A program made the position numbers and the translations under genes. DNA of 64,000 nucleotides from Schistosoma haematobium (Eukaryota > Platyhelminthes > Trematoda > Strigeidida > Schistosomatidae): assembly GCF_000699445.3 (NCBI RefSeq), contig NC_067195.1, forward strand, positions 84,392,569-84,456,568, in the 5' to 3' direction. Under the pieces are notes generated by a model. It saw only the letters and a list, made by a program, of their open reading frames with translations, was not told the origin of the DNA and ran no database searches. Positions 48,448 to 59,469 of this stretch are shown here, one piece after another (position 1 is the stretch's first letter; every line of letters begins with the position of its first letter).

Positions 48448-49763
48448 TGTAGACACAGAGGATGTATTGATCATATCTTCACCCTCCGCCAAATGTTAGA
48501 ACACCGTCATACTTATCAAAGGCCAACAATCGTAGTGTTTCTTGACATCAGAGCTGCCTTCGATTCGTTGGATAGGACTGTTTTCTGGGATTGTCTCTTG
48601 AAGAAGGGTGTGCCTGAGAAGTTTATTAACATCTTGAAAGCCCTATATACAAACACCTCAGGCAGAGTGAGGGCATACAACCACCTCTCTCCATTGTTCC
48701 ATTCGAGTAGTGGGGTTAGGCAGGGTTGCCCAATCTCACAATTCCTCTTCAACTTTGCCATCGATGACATTCTGGAAACAGCTCTGATGGATGTAAATAA
48801 TGGCAGTGTGGATCTGTTGCCTGGAGAAAGACTTCTCGACCTTGAGTATGCGGACGATATTGTCTTACTGTGCGATAATGCCCAAGACATGCAATTCGCA
48901 CTTAATCAGTTGGCAATCAGTGTCCGTAGGTACGGTATGTGCTTTGCACCTTCGAAGTGCAAAGTACTTCTACAAGACTGGCAGGATTCCAATCCTGTAC
49001 TCACCCTGGATGGTGAGCAGATAGACGTAGTCGAGAAGTTCGTGTATCTGGGTAGCTGCATAAGTGCTGGTGGGGATGTGAGTGATGAGATCAATGGACG
49101 TATAGTGAAAGTGGCGTGGCAACTCGAACTGATGTACGTACGTACGAAGTTCTACGTTGTTACTGACTGACTGACTGACTGAAAGCCAGAGCGGCTTATG
49201 CCAATCTGGGCCATCTTTGGCGCCTTCGTGATGTTAGTCTGGCTGTAAAAGGTTGGATCTACAACGCGTCGGTGAGAGCAGTTTTGCTCTATGCTTGTGA
49301 AACCTGGCCTCTCCGAGTTGAGGACGTTAGACGACTCTCTGTGTTCGATCATCGCCGTCTCCGAAGGATTGCTGACATTCAGTGGCAACACCATGTCAGT
49401 AATGCAGAGGCTCGGCATCGTGTGTTCGGGCACAGAGATGATAATTCAATTGGTGTCACCATCTTGAAACATCGACTTCGGTGGCTTGGACATGTTCTCC
49501 GAATGTCGTCCCAGAGAATTCCACGTCGTGCATTATTTGCCGACTCTGGGACTGGTTGGAAGAAGCGGAGAGGTGGTCATTGTATGACATGGTGTCGTGG
49601 CATGAAAGAAAGCTGCAGAGGTCTGGCTTGTGTTGGTCCTTCACGACTCCCTGGTTGGGGTCTGAGAGATGGTGCTACACAGTGGCTAGAGACGTTATCA
49701 GATATGGCTCAGAATAGAAGCCAGTGGCGATCCTGCTGTAACCTTCTTTTACTTTCTTCATAA
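48448..49763 (+). pseudogene. LINE reverse transcriptase, interrupted by a short insertion
   Basis: Two parts (48,448-49,110 and 49,185-49,763) together encode the RT from GCIDHIFTLRQ to the C-terminus. Visible motifs: A, FLDIRAAFDSLDR; B, SSGVRQGCPIS; C, LEYADDIVLLCDN; D/E, FAPSKCKVLLQDW and KFVYLGSCIS. The C-terminal domain has ACETWPL, LRWLGHVLRM, GTGWKKRRGGHC and DMAQNRSQWRSC. The catalytic aspartates are present. The 74-bp insertion at 49,111 shifts the frame and brings a stop; the rest is open. Clade by motif pattern is RTE-like; CR1/Jockey relatives cannot be excluded without a tree. Confidence 0.88.
49111..49184 (+). mobile_element. 69-bp LINE-tail insertion with 5-bp target duplication
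   Basis: Absent from the sister copy at 63.8 kb. The flanking TGAAA is duplicated (49,106-49,110 and 49,180-49,184). The insert, GTGGCGTGGCAACTCGAACT to a (TGAC)n end, matches the 3' tail of another LINE family (62,211-62,292), so it is a severely 5'-truncated retrotransposition. Confidence 0.85.
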
Positions 49764-50005
49764 AAAGTGGTTGTGTCTCCCTTACCTGAAAGATTTCTTC
49801 CGATTTTACCTTTGCGTTCCCTGATTACTAGCACATTACCTTACACCAATCTCTTCGTTATTGTTCTCTCTTTTTTTTGTTGCGCTCCTTAGCTTTTTTT
49901 TCTTTCTTTGTATTCCTCTCGAATTTTCATTGTTTTGTGTGGCGCATATATATTGGCGCTCTCTTGTACCAATATTCATGTGTTTAAATAAATAAATAAG
50001 ACACA

Positions 50006-50799
50006 GAATACCATAATTAATAAATAGTATTCTTGCAACGTTTCACACTCAAGACACCCATTCTAGGCTATCTAACCTGGAACCAGGAAATAATAAATTC
50101 AGATTGTGTACATATCACACATTACGTGACAAACAGTACTAAAATAAAAAACAAGTCTCTAATCGTTTTAGTCAATTAATTTATACGTTACTTTATTGAC
50201 GAACGCTTTAAAGCAACATAACTTACGACGAATATGGCGCTATTGACTACCAAGTTGAACGGAACTCCTTCGAATCCCCATATATATTCGGAACCATTTA
50301 TATTTCGGTATGAATGTGGTGCACACGTTGACATTCCGCCTTCTAGATGTTCATAAAACTTAATTTTATTTGTTAAAACAACTAAAACGTGAAAGAAAAC
50401 TGTGTATTAAAACATGACCTAAGCTGTTCATGATAAAACTACACGACAGGATTAAATGCAGGCTGCAGAGCATTAAAATGGTATCAAAATTCTAAGCTAA
50501 GTTTTAGGGTGACTACAGGGTATTTGAATAGAACGAAGTAATGAATACTTTCATTCTTGTAAAACCTCTAAACAACTTTTAGTATAGCTTTCAACTAACT
50601 TGATTGGACTCCGACAAATCAGAACCCCGCGGCAAAACGAATAACTCAAACATAAACGACCTAGGAACTAACACATTTGGGTCTAAATTACCGAAACATA
50701 TCAGGACAGCTATAGGAAATCGACAAGATAACTGATAAGAAATAAGAATGATAGTAGTAGGGAATATAAGAATGAAGTAATAAAAATTTTGAGACCCGT
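50006..50799. other. Unassigned spacer between LINE parts
   Basis: Nothing recognised. Confidence 0.35.
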
Positions 50800-51170
50800 A
50801 TTGAAGACTCTGGTGAAGTACTACAAATTCGCTCTCCATCTGTCGCTTCAAAAAGCTTGTTTTATGTGCGTTTATCCGGGGACCCTGTGGCATCTTCGTC
50901 TGGTCTTGCTGGCGTTGGTGTCACACTAAGCGCTAGAGCTGAGGCAGCACTAATCGATTGGATCCCCATTAACAGTCGGTTATGTGCTGTTAGATTAGAA
51001 AGTTCCATCAAAGTGAGAAGAAATCGGCGTGAGAAACGACGTTTTTTCGTCATCTCCGCCTGTGCCCCGACAGATTGCAGCCCGGATGCAATCAAGGATG
51101 AGTTTTACCACCAGTTAACTGTTCTTCTCCAGAAAGTGCGTTCGACAAGTATTGTAGTACTAGCCGGAAA
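50800..51170 (+). pseudogene. LINE AP-endonuclease domain fragment
   Basis: The frame from about 50,803 reads RSPSVASKSLFYVRLSGDPV, ASSSGLAGVGVTLSARAEAA, LIDWIPINSRLCAVRL, RRFFVISACAPTDCSPDA and ends IVVLAGKI. SACAPT and VLAGDx are the usual S-x-YAPT and GDFN-type motifs of APE-like LINE endonucleases, but here the D of GDxN reads K. It probably belongs to the young LINE family at 48 kb. Truncated at both ends. Confidence 0.75.
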
Positions 51171-51296
51171 AATAAGGATACACAAAGTAGGAATAAAAGA
51201 GAGTGAATAAGTGACGTTGTAAATAGTAATAATAATGTGAATGGTTTGACTGTTAATCGAAGCGTGAATAGAATTTTCAGTAAATATCGTCATTTT

Positions 51297-51700
51297 CATT
51301 TTATTTGTGTGTGGGCTGTGATACTGCCCGAGTGCCCAGACCAAAGCAGGTGGTTTTCTTAGGAGGTCACACCCCGAACCTTTGACCTAAAGGTCTGACC
51401 CACAAGGCAGTGGAGCATCGTGAGGAGATGCAGTCCCATGGTAGTCGGTGACCAACGATTGGTTCATACGCCATTTGTTCCCTCAGGATACTGGAGCCCA
51501 TGTGCACCATTGGTTTGGGATCCGGTTAGAGCGCCGGATATTCGCTTTTCGTCCTTTCATTTTCGTAAACAACAGTAATGCCGCTAGAAGGCAGTGAGTA
51601 GGACTTCTCTGGAAGAGGCTGTATACGCGTGGCCATGTGAGAGCATTTCGAGAAGGGGTGGGCCCTCCCCACTCTCGACCATAGCTGGGTATTCAGGGGC
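51297..51700 (-). repeat. SINE family A, copy 3
   Basis: Shares CACAAGGCAGTGGAGCA, GAGATGCAGTCCCATGGTAG, TCAGGATACTGGAGCCCA and GCATTTCGAGA with copy 1 in the same orientation. The tRNA-like segment present in copy 1 is absent here and the LINE-like tail is not recognisable. Confidence 0.65.
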
Positions 51701-52230
51701 TACTTAAGTGATAAAAACTGGGTTGTTAATACATCAACTTATGTCATAACGAAAACACTTTAGAGCACTTCACGTCAAAATTTCATGCTTTAGATTATGA
51801 ATAAAGCCGAAGACTATTTTCTCAAACATGTATACTTCAAAAAAATCATAGTACTTTGAAATACCAAGCACTTTTGTAGACTTTTGAAAAGATACACGGG
51901 CCAGGAATTGATAAAGAATATTCATGAAGGAGTAACCGCCCGTCTAAAAAACGTAGCTAAAGCAGTGAACATTACTTTCGGGATATAAGTATGACTCAAG
52001 TTCATGAGTGTTGTTTTAAAACCATAAAATGATAATAAGCTTTCAAGAACTGACCAAATCATAACACAGTACATCAACCTGTTCTATAGATCGTTTAATG
52101 ACATATTAGGTAAATAATAAATCTTTAGGAAATAAAATGACGTTCAAAACAACTAAAACTCTTAATTAGGATTTTAAAATCCCTTTGAAATAAAATCCAA
52201 CCATTGGATTCTACAATAACAGTGAAAAAG
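51701..52230. other. Intergenic, nothing recognised
   Basis: No gene or repeat assignment. Confidence 0.35.
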
Positions 52231-52233
52231 CTA

Positions 52234-52396
52234 TTTTAGCTTCCACTAAGTGAGTCCACTTATGATCTCAGTGTGACTTCTGAATGATTTTCGGGTGCTG
52301 AATTTAATAAGAGTGTCGTTCATAGAATTTGACACTTAAAATACAATCGGGATTCTCACTGAGATCACAAGCAGACTCAATAAGTGGAAGCTAAAA
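52234..52396. mobile_element. Short terminal-inverted-repeat element (MITE-like)
   Basis: Forty-bp inverted ends (52,234-52,273 and 52,357-52,396) match at 35 of 40 positions: both ends begin TTTTAGCTTCCACT and finish TGATCTCAGTG. Total length is about 163 bp and it is non-coding. No sure target duplication. Superfamily unknown. Confidence 0.72.
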
Positions 52397-52399
52397 CAA

Positions 52400-53085
52400 A
52401 TTCTTTTATTGGTACTGTAAAAACACAACGGTCGACCGATATGGCTTTGTCTGGAAAAAAATGCTGCAAGCAACACTCTGCACAGAAATAGTTGAGCGGT
52501 CAAAACGTCCGGACCTCAATGTCTAAGCTTCAGCTTAAAACTCGTTTATTAGACTTTCTAAATAAAAGCGACTAGTTGAAAAGCAATTTCACGTCAGCTG
52601 AGCCTTTTAATTATGGTCATTCCAAAAAATGGTCTTCCTTGCACAAGTTTATTTGCTAAAGGCCTTTATGGTGTTCGTATGAACTAACGATTCCTTTGTA
52701 CTTGTTGAATGCATAAATATTTATGTGCCTTAAAAAACACAAAATATCGGAAAACCAAGAGACAAAGAACATTTTATATCAAGATTTACACACACAAAAA
52801 TTTCGTACCTAATAAAAAATTATCTTACGATGTCATCAACTTACTGCCCACTGAACCAAAGGACCGACCCAGATCAAGGTCGAACTGATGTGTTTTCCGC
52901 GCTTCAGTTATTAGTTCTATGTTACTGGTTGCGATTAAGAAAATTATTTTTGAGCGTAACGGTCAATAATAACATGTTTTCAGCTGGAGACAGTAGTTTT
53001 TCATTAGACGCAAATGTTTACATTTAATTTGTAATTATCAAAGATTAAACCAAATAGCATTTGCTTCATGAGTAACCACTCTTGT
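52400..53085. other. Intergenic, nothing recognised
   Basis: No supported gene. Confidence 0.35.
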
Positions 53086-53090
53086 AGCAA

Positions 53091-53170
53091 TCCTAGGCTT
53101 ACTGCCAGTTCCAAGCCCGAATGAAGAAGGAGGGTTCAGCATCAGGTCCCCAACCTCACGCTAACTAGAA
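53091..53170 (+). repeat. Dispersed repeat F, copy 2
   Basis: TTACTGCCAGTTCCAAGCCC and GGAGGGTTCAGCATC match 32,973-33,115. Confidence 0.5.
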
Positions 53171-53174
53171 TAAA

Positions 53175-54065
53175 CAAATTGCACCATTTACACTCGAGTT
53201 TGGGAGTTGAAGGTCTTCCAGAAAAATTATGAAGCCGCATGGTGAAAGCCGATATTCTTCTGACGTCACAAGGCCAATACCCCCTGCTTCATGAGTGTCC
53301 ACTTTGGTGAATATCGATATTTTCATTGGTTCAGCACAATTATCACTGTGTTATTACCATAAATTAGTGAAAAAAATGTTGTTGATGTACCGACCAAGAA
53401 TATCTCCAACTTTTTAGTATTCGCCTTAAATATTAACTAACACGGATACATACTTGAGGGTCTCCTCAGCTCTCACTGTATTTCAGCTCTACTTTTCCAT
53501 GGAATTATAAACTACCTTGAATTCGAGACCATATTACGTCAAGTTTAAGTTATCGCGTGACAGGTTTTGCAAGCTAACGAACTTAGTATAAATTGAAAGC
53601 AGGAATAAGTAAGTGTCTAGCTATGTTCGTGGGATTATCGCCTCCCTAAATGTTTATGCTTTTGGGTTTCGACAGTAAAACTGTATCCCGGCCAGAAAAA
53701 GTCAATGAAACTATGTGAAATCTTGATAACCAAAAATGAAAACGAATTTTATATTTCGTTATTGCTAAGTTTATGCTGTGGCTTCTGTTGAACGAATGTT
53801 GAAATTGTATAATAAACATATACCTGAAAGGCTTGATGGTTCTATACAACAATAAGAAGTTTTGTTTGCTACTTGCAGAAAGTCAATGAAATTAAACATT
53901 GAGTGTCACAATCTGTGGTCCTTTCAGACGGTGGAAAATGTGATATCGTTAGTCATTTCGGAAGATAAGCTCAGTGGTGAATAAATTTTTCAAAATAATT
54001 TGCACTGTAATTCCGTATAATACCATATATTTGTCTTCAGTGCACATGTGCCTTTGCAGCCCATC
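53175..54065. other. Intergenic, nothing recognised
   Basis: No supported gene; CR1-like sequence starts near the end of this stretch. Confidence 0.35.
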
Positions 54066-54069
54066 TGAC

Positions 54070-54690
54070 GGAAGCACGTTCCACCTAATCTTCAATAACA
54101 GTGATAGGAATCATTTTGAGTATGAAAACATAATATTTACTCACTCATTCCCAAAGAATAAAAATACACTGGGACGTATTCAAAAGTGAGCCATGAAATC
54201 AGTTCGACGACTATAAAATATAAGTCCTATGAAAAGGTCCTCCAATCACTGAACCTTTACTCATCAGAATATAGACATCCTAAACACTTCTGGATACACC
54301 ATTAAATACTTACTAAATCTCAGTCCCAACACAACTCTTTGGGGTAACACAAAGATATTGGAAACACAACAGAATAATGTACTGTAGGTATACTAAATCT
54401 TTACCAATAGTCGAATTCCGGATCTCTCAAACGGCTGAGCTAGCCCAAACAAATTTTCAGGAGTCCTTTAACAGGCAACTTGACATATCCAAAGGGACTA
54501 AGGACAGTGTCTCACTATGTTTACTAATATTCCTTCTTTCTTTTTTGTCGTTAAACACATTCGGGTCCCCACATGGAGGCATTGGTGGTTGAGTGCTACT
54601 AGGTGCGATAGCCCGTTAAGCGAAAGCTTTTTCTATTCTGTCCGGAACTATTTGAACCACCTGAATCTTTGTCCTCTATGATATCTTGTA
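54070..54690 (+). mobile_element. CR1-like (SR1-type) LINE, 3' fragment
   Basis: Broken frames read FHLIFNNSDRNHFEYENIIF, RNHFEYEN and later LNLSPNTTLWGNTKILETQQ, parallel to the longer copy downstream (HLIFDSFVLTHFEYGNIMF, NTSLRGNTLKLETQQ). The 3' UTR GATAGCCCGTTAAGCGAAAG is the same in both, defining the family's 3' end near 54,690. Confidence 0.75.
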
Positions 54691-54894
54691 GAATGTCCAA
54701 TGATAAGTGATCTGTCGTATAATATTGAAGTTCTTCGGTCTGATGGATAGTTTGGTTAGGAATTCTTGATGTTTTCGTGACCCATTATTTATCAGCCGTA
54801 TCAAATATCTGATAATTTGTTTGTTCTCTTGAGGTTCACGCCTTTACTTTTTGATAAACTATAAATTGTCTGTCGCTTTTGTCCTGCTTACTGG

Positions 54895-55430
54895 ATGCTC
54901 TGGGAAGATTTCAACAGGAAGCTCACACTTCCCGAAATTGAGCCACTGACGGCCACACGGCTCAGTCAGGGTAAAGACTCCAAGCACCGAAACCACCCAA
55001 GACTTCGTGTACTGTTTGCCAGCACTGCCGACATAGAAGATGTTCTGCTTGCTAATCATCAGCCGAACTCAGACGGCGATGTGGAAATACTACTTGATAT
55101 ACCATATTCTGAAGACACTCATCGGGAACATCTCCAGGGAACCTCACAAGCCGTTGTATTGCAGAATAGATATAATCGTGCAAAGTGTTTGCGGGAAAAC
55201 GGACCTCGACTACACAGACTCTGATATTCTGGAGTGGAAATTCCTCAAGGACATCTTGAGGCTTAAGATCATATTGACTCAACAAATGTTGTTAACAATC
55301 AAGGAGGACCAGTATATTAGACCAGGACTAATGAGGATAACCTTCACATCTCCCCAGGCCTCAACTCTCGTTTCATGCCGACAGACGGTTGCCAACTGGA
55401 GTCCACATGCATCCGGATAGTTCACGTGAT
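54895..55430 (+). pseudogene. CR1-like ORF1 remnant
   Basis: An open stretch reads LPEIEPLTATRLSQGKDSKH then RNHPRLRVLFASTADIEDVL. A conserved R-(P/N)-x-R-L-(R)-V-x-F run of this kind occurs in CR1 ORF1 proteins, which bind the element's RNA. A second frame continues after a shift. Confidence 0.5.
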
Positions 55431-55616
55431 ACCAGGATCGGACACAAAAGCAAACTGGATCTGACTATTACGCTTGTGGACTGTCAAAATCATGGGAAAA
55501 ACGAAGGGATAGGGGTTCCCAACACAGAAATCCCTGTATAGGTAGGTTGCAATTCATCCACATAAGGCTCATTCAGACAACAAAACGAGAAGATCTAAGA
55601 TATTCAAATTGAAAGT

Positions 55617-56050
55617 ATGAACCGCTTGTATATGAACAATACAGGATTACCGAATAAAACGGATGTGTTGTGTGAAATATTTAATGTTAATAATATTCAT
55701 CTGAGAGGAATATCTGAAACATGGGTCTCTTCTAAAATTACGAACCAGAAGCTAGTAATATACGGCATGACTTTGTTTCATAACAACAGGAAAACAGGAA
55801 TGAGAGCGAACTGCCTCTGTGTCTGCAGTCTTGCTTGGTAGCACATCTAGTGTACACTAGAGAGTTTATCAGCCATGATAAATCTGTATGACACTCAATA
55901 AGGTTGTCTAACACCTCGAGGTGTCTAGTTGGAGTTACCTGCAGGAGTTCCACTGCTGACACCGAGATTGAAAATCGTATGCTGCAAAGATAACCCTGCT
56001 CTACTCGTCTCGGATACACTCATATCCTGATTCTAGGAGACTTTAATCTT
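55617..56050 (+). pseudogene. CR1-like endonuclease remnant
   Basis: Begins MNRLYMNNTGLPNKTDVLCE and GISETWVSSKI, matching the start (xxTNxxGLxNK) and the ETW motif of APE-like endonucleases. After stops, ILGDFN (56,031-56,048) is the catalytic GDFN motif. The reading is cut immediately after this by the nested insertion. Confidence 0.68.
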
Positions 56051-56052
56051 TT

Positions 56053-56561
56053 TGATGGAGTTTTGTTTTCTGAGCTGTATAGTGTTGTAACGGGTGACTG
56101 CAGGTTATGATAAGCAGCGTATTTATCGACCACTCCTGTGACAGTGACACGTAAACACGTAAGGACGACCTAGTGCCCTGATTGGCCCTGCTTCGCTGTC
56201 TGTCCTAGCCAGTTGAGTCAAGAACACAAGTCACAGCCTCTGAGTTATGAATCATTGTATTTCAGACATACTTTATTTATATACCAAACAAACAAACCAC
56301 ATCGTACCATAAAATAGAAAACAACATTGACACAATATTTAACAAGTGAAATAAACATCGACCAATAGGAAATGTACATTTAAGGTCCAAGGCCACCATA
56401 GACTTAACACGATAACTATTGGTATATTTTTCCGACTATCCTAACATATAGTTTGGTCGTGGAGCTTTCATCGTTCTTCCGAACAAACTTCAGGTAGAAG
56501 TGAAGTCACAATGAATGCTTCACGACCGAACCATCCAGCTCAGAAAACAAAACTCCATCAA
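56053..56561. mobile_element. MITE-like foldback element, split by a solo LTR
   Basis: Outer arms TTGATGGAGTTTTGTTTTCT... at 56,053 and its inverse ending 56,561. Removing the LTR and one target duplication restores a left arm that pairs with the right arm over about 45 bp (through TTTGGTCGTGGAGC / GCTTCACGACCGAACC). Element length without the LTR is about 140 bp. Confidence 0.75.
56083..56446 (-). mobile_element. Solo LTR, family B, with 5-bp target duplication
   Basis: A 364-bp sequence bounded by TGTT...AACA and flanked by TATAG on both sides (56,078-56,082 and 56,447-56,451). On the minus strand it starts TGTTAGGATAGTCGG and matches the LTR-like repeats at 2.3 and 20.6 kb. TG/CA ends and a 5-bp duplication are the signature of an LTR retrotransposon left as a solo LTR by recombination. 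Confidence 0.9.
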
Positions 56562-57029
56562 GACCATCTACCTGAGGTCGTTCATAAATTCTAGTCTCAC
56601 CAGACAGATTTAGGTACTGAATAAAGCTAATCAATAAACTTGTCTCCAATCCACAAGGCTTATTCCGTCACACAGCCTCTTCTCGATAGGCCAAAACAGG
56701 CGTTTCCAATTCGCTAGGTTTAAATGTCCTAACCAACGGCAGTAACGTTGCCGACCTACTGGGTGAGCAGTACTCTCGGACATTTCAACCGACACACACA
56801 AACTATAGTGATGAAAGCTTGACTTGTAACTGCACTGGACTCTTAAAAGTGAACCTGAGCGTTGGCTTGGTGTATCGGAAACTACAGCACTAAAACAATG
56901 ACACTTCTATAGACCCGGATATGGAGGGAGGCAGGGAGGGAAGCAGCTTCAATCTCGAAAACACCGTTTAGTGTGATGTTCTCACATTCGTTAGAATGTG
57001 GCACATTTTCTGGCACATTGCCAGAAAAT

Positions 57030-58660
57030 TGGAGTCTGGCTCTCATCACACCAATATTTAAAGGATGTTGACACAGTGAACCTTCATACTACATGCCGGT
57101 AGCGCGTCTCTCACTAACCCCAAATATTATAGGGTCCCCGATATGCGACTGTCTACTAGACTACTCACTATCCACAAAGTTCATTTCTCTCCGATTTCAG
57201 AAAAGACCGCTCTTTCATAACCAACCCGCTGACCGCGGTGGACAGATGGATAACCATCCATGAACGCAAGGGGAAGGTTGCCGACATAAACACTGACCTG
57301 CCAAAGCTTTTAATGGGGTCAATCACATATCTCTTATCAATAATCCCAAACGATTAGGTGTAAAATCACCATCGATTGGTGGACCTACTTCCCATCTAAA
57401 TAAGAGAATTTTTAAGGTCAGGTTTAATCTAGTCTTCTATCAGGCTATAAAATAGACTAATGGGGGCCCCCGGAGTTTATTTCCACCTTCCCTTCTTTTT
57501 TAATGTATATAAACAAATTTCCACAACAGGAATTATCTGGTTCATTACTTTTTGTTAATGATATGAATCTCTGGAAGGAAGTTTGCAACCAAAATGATAA
57601 GCCGGCACTTCAGAGGGATCTGACTCGACTTACGAGTTCAGGGGGCAACAACAGGCTTACTTTCAGCATTTCAAATTTTAAAGTTGTCCATCCTAGACAT
57701 GTTGCAGTCTATGAATACAACTTAGGTGACTCGCCTCTAAAGAAATCTCAAGTTGAAAGAGGATCTGAGAGTGTTGGTGCCCTATGATTTGATTTCTTAC
57801 GCTAACTGCGGCAAAAATACCTCTCGAGAAAACCTTTTACTGATACCGTTGTGGTGCATTTTTGGCCAGTTTGGAAGAATGTTCCACTTAATCTTTGACA
57901 GTTTTGTTCTAACTCATTTTGAATATGGAAATATAATGTTTACTCATTCACTCCAAACGTGTTTTAAAAGGGAGCCATGAAATCAGTTTGAGGACTCAGA
58001 TACAAGCCTTATGAAGAGCAACTCCAATCACTGAACCCTTACCTATCGAAATACAGACGTCTTAGAGTTGACCTTCAAATGACTTACTGAATCCCAAACA
58101 CATCTAGGCATTCCCTTAAGCACTAAAGCTGCCACAAGTACTCAGAGTTTGACGTCTTAACCAGTAACACCTATAATCGTAATGTACCAAGTCAATGAAA
58201 TCAGAGGTCAGAAGCGAAAATATTCAAAGGTATATGTGATAGACCATCGACACTTCGGAAAGTGATTATTCTAACCTTACTAGCGGTTGTTGGAGATGAA
58301 TAGCACAGTGTACCCACTCGTAACCTGGTGCGGATGCGTGACCGAGCACCTTCAGCTAGATGAGTCCACATAAACTAATACTGTCAGTCTCAAATGTTGG
58401 AGGCTTACAGAATTACTGTTTTCGGGCATTTATTTGTCGCTACGGCACCTACGTAAGCTTAGCCTCAACACAAGCCTTAGGGGTAACACCTTGAAACTGG
58501 AGACACAACAAAGCAAAACGGACTGTAGGCGTACCTTCTACTTTTTACGAGTAGTTGAATTCTGGATTTCGCCAACGGCTGATGTAGTACAGGTGACTAC
58601 CCAGGAGTCATTTGACAGACAACGTGACATATTCAAAGGGACTAAGGACAGTATCACGTC
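57030..58660 (+). pseudogene. CR1-like reverse transcriptase remnant
   Basis: Frames, switching by shifts, read LPENWSLALITPIFK, VARLSLTP, FQKRPLFHNQ, then SLLFVNDMNLWKEVCNQ (motif C, with VND for ADD), KEDLRVLVPYDLISYANCGK, HLIFDSFVLTHFEYGNIMF and a final block SPTADVVQVTTQESFDRQ then KGTKDSITS. This order is the CR1 RT and C-terminal region. The catalytic DD is lost. Confidence 0.75.
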
Positions 58661-58989
58661 ATAATCTACTAATTTAGTTCTCTTTTATCGTATAATATAT
58701 CTGGGTTCTCACATCGAAGCATTAGAGATCCACTAGTACCAGATACGATGGCCCGTTAAGCGAAAGATTCTTCTATTCTGTCCAGAAACATTTGAAACCA
58801 CTTCGAGTTCACAAGAGAATGTCAGCCACTTACTAAGACGAATAAAGGTATTAGTACAAATATACTCAATCATAAACAAGAATATAAACCATTGTACGAG
58901 GTTTTCTCATTTCCGCTGTTGAAAATGAGTTGTTAGTATGCATCATTTATCTGATTAGTTGTTTGGATTATATACCGAGGAAGGTTAAA

Positions 58990-59005
58990 ATGCCAGTCCG
59001 GAAAG
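58990..59005 (+). CDS. dlg: dlg exon 1 (coding part): MPVRK
   Basis: Sixteen coding bases, donor AAAG|GTAGTG, phase 1. A frame running on through the intron is open, which could hide the splice. Splicing is supported because it joins MPVRK directly to the L27 helix as in DLG relatives. Confidence 0.82.
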
Positions 59006-59436
59006 GTAGTGTTATTAAGATTCGTTTGTTTCTCATTTATGCCTCAGATTGTAGTCGTGCTCTTCATATCTTAACGAAATACAAACGTCAGTTAGATGAA
59101 AAAACCGACAGGTCCTTTCGAAACGCTGTTGATAAATTAATAAACACATTGGAAAGTCAATTATTTTCATCACTAATGGGTAAACTTTCCTTATTCTGAA
59201 TGTTTTTGCTAGATGTTCTGGAGGTTTACGAAGTTACTTTAACAGGAAACAATAAAGAATTTACGAGTGAACAAGCATCAGATTCAGTTGTGAGTATATG
59301 TAACCCTGTTTATGTACCGTATTGATATAGGGAAGAAACTTTGGATTAACGTTTGGTTTAAAGAACGTTATTATTTGATCTTAACATTTTTTATAATAGT
59401 GCTTTTTCTAGTTTGAGCCTTGTCAAATATTTCGTG

Positions 59437-59469
<33 letters not shown>

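Larger units (their letters stand above)
48440..50005 (+). mobile_element. Young LINE copy (RTE-like), 5'-truncated, 3' end complete
   Basis: Contains the RT palm and thumb, the C-terminal domain and a 3' UTR ending in AAATAAATAAATAA near 50,000. The 3' end is confirmed by the sister copy on the minus strand at 63,021-64,000. The coding region is split only by a 74-bp insertion. The start reads into GCIDHIF, mid-RT, so endonuclease and fingers are missing here. Confidence 0.85.
54891..58800 (+). mobile_element. CR1-like (SR1-type) LINE, near full length but dead
   Basis: Domain order along the plus strand: ORF1-like stretch (54,895-55,430), endonuclease start (55,617-56,050), a nested insertion (56,053-56,561), reverse transcriptase (about 57,030-58,000), C-terminal region (to 58,660) and a 3' UTR shared with the copy at 54.6 kb, ending about 190 bp before the DLG start codon. 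Many stops and frameshifts. Confidence 0.78.

Noticed and set aside
48516..48890. Long open frame antisense to the LINE reverse transcriptase
   Set aside because: It is the mirror of a coding region; the plus strand carries the RT motifs.
58930..59199. Single 89-residue protein reading through the first dlg introns
   Set aside because: Removing two short GT-AG introns gives a clear DLG L27 domain, which the unspliced frame disrupts.
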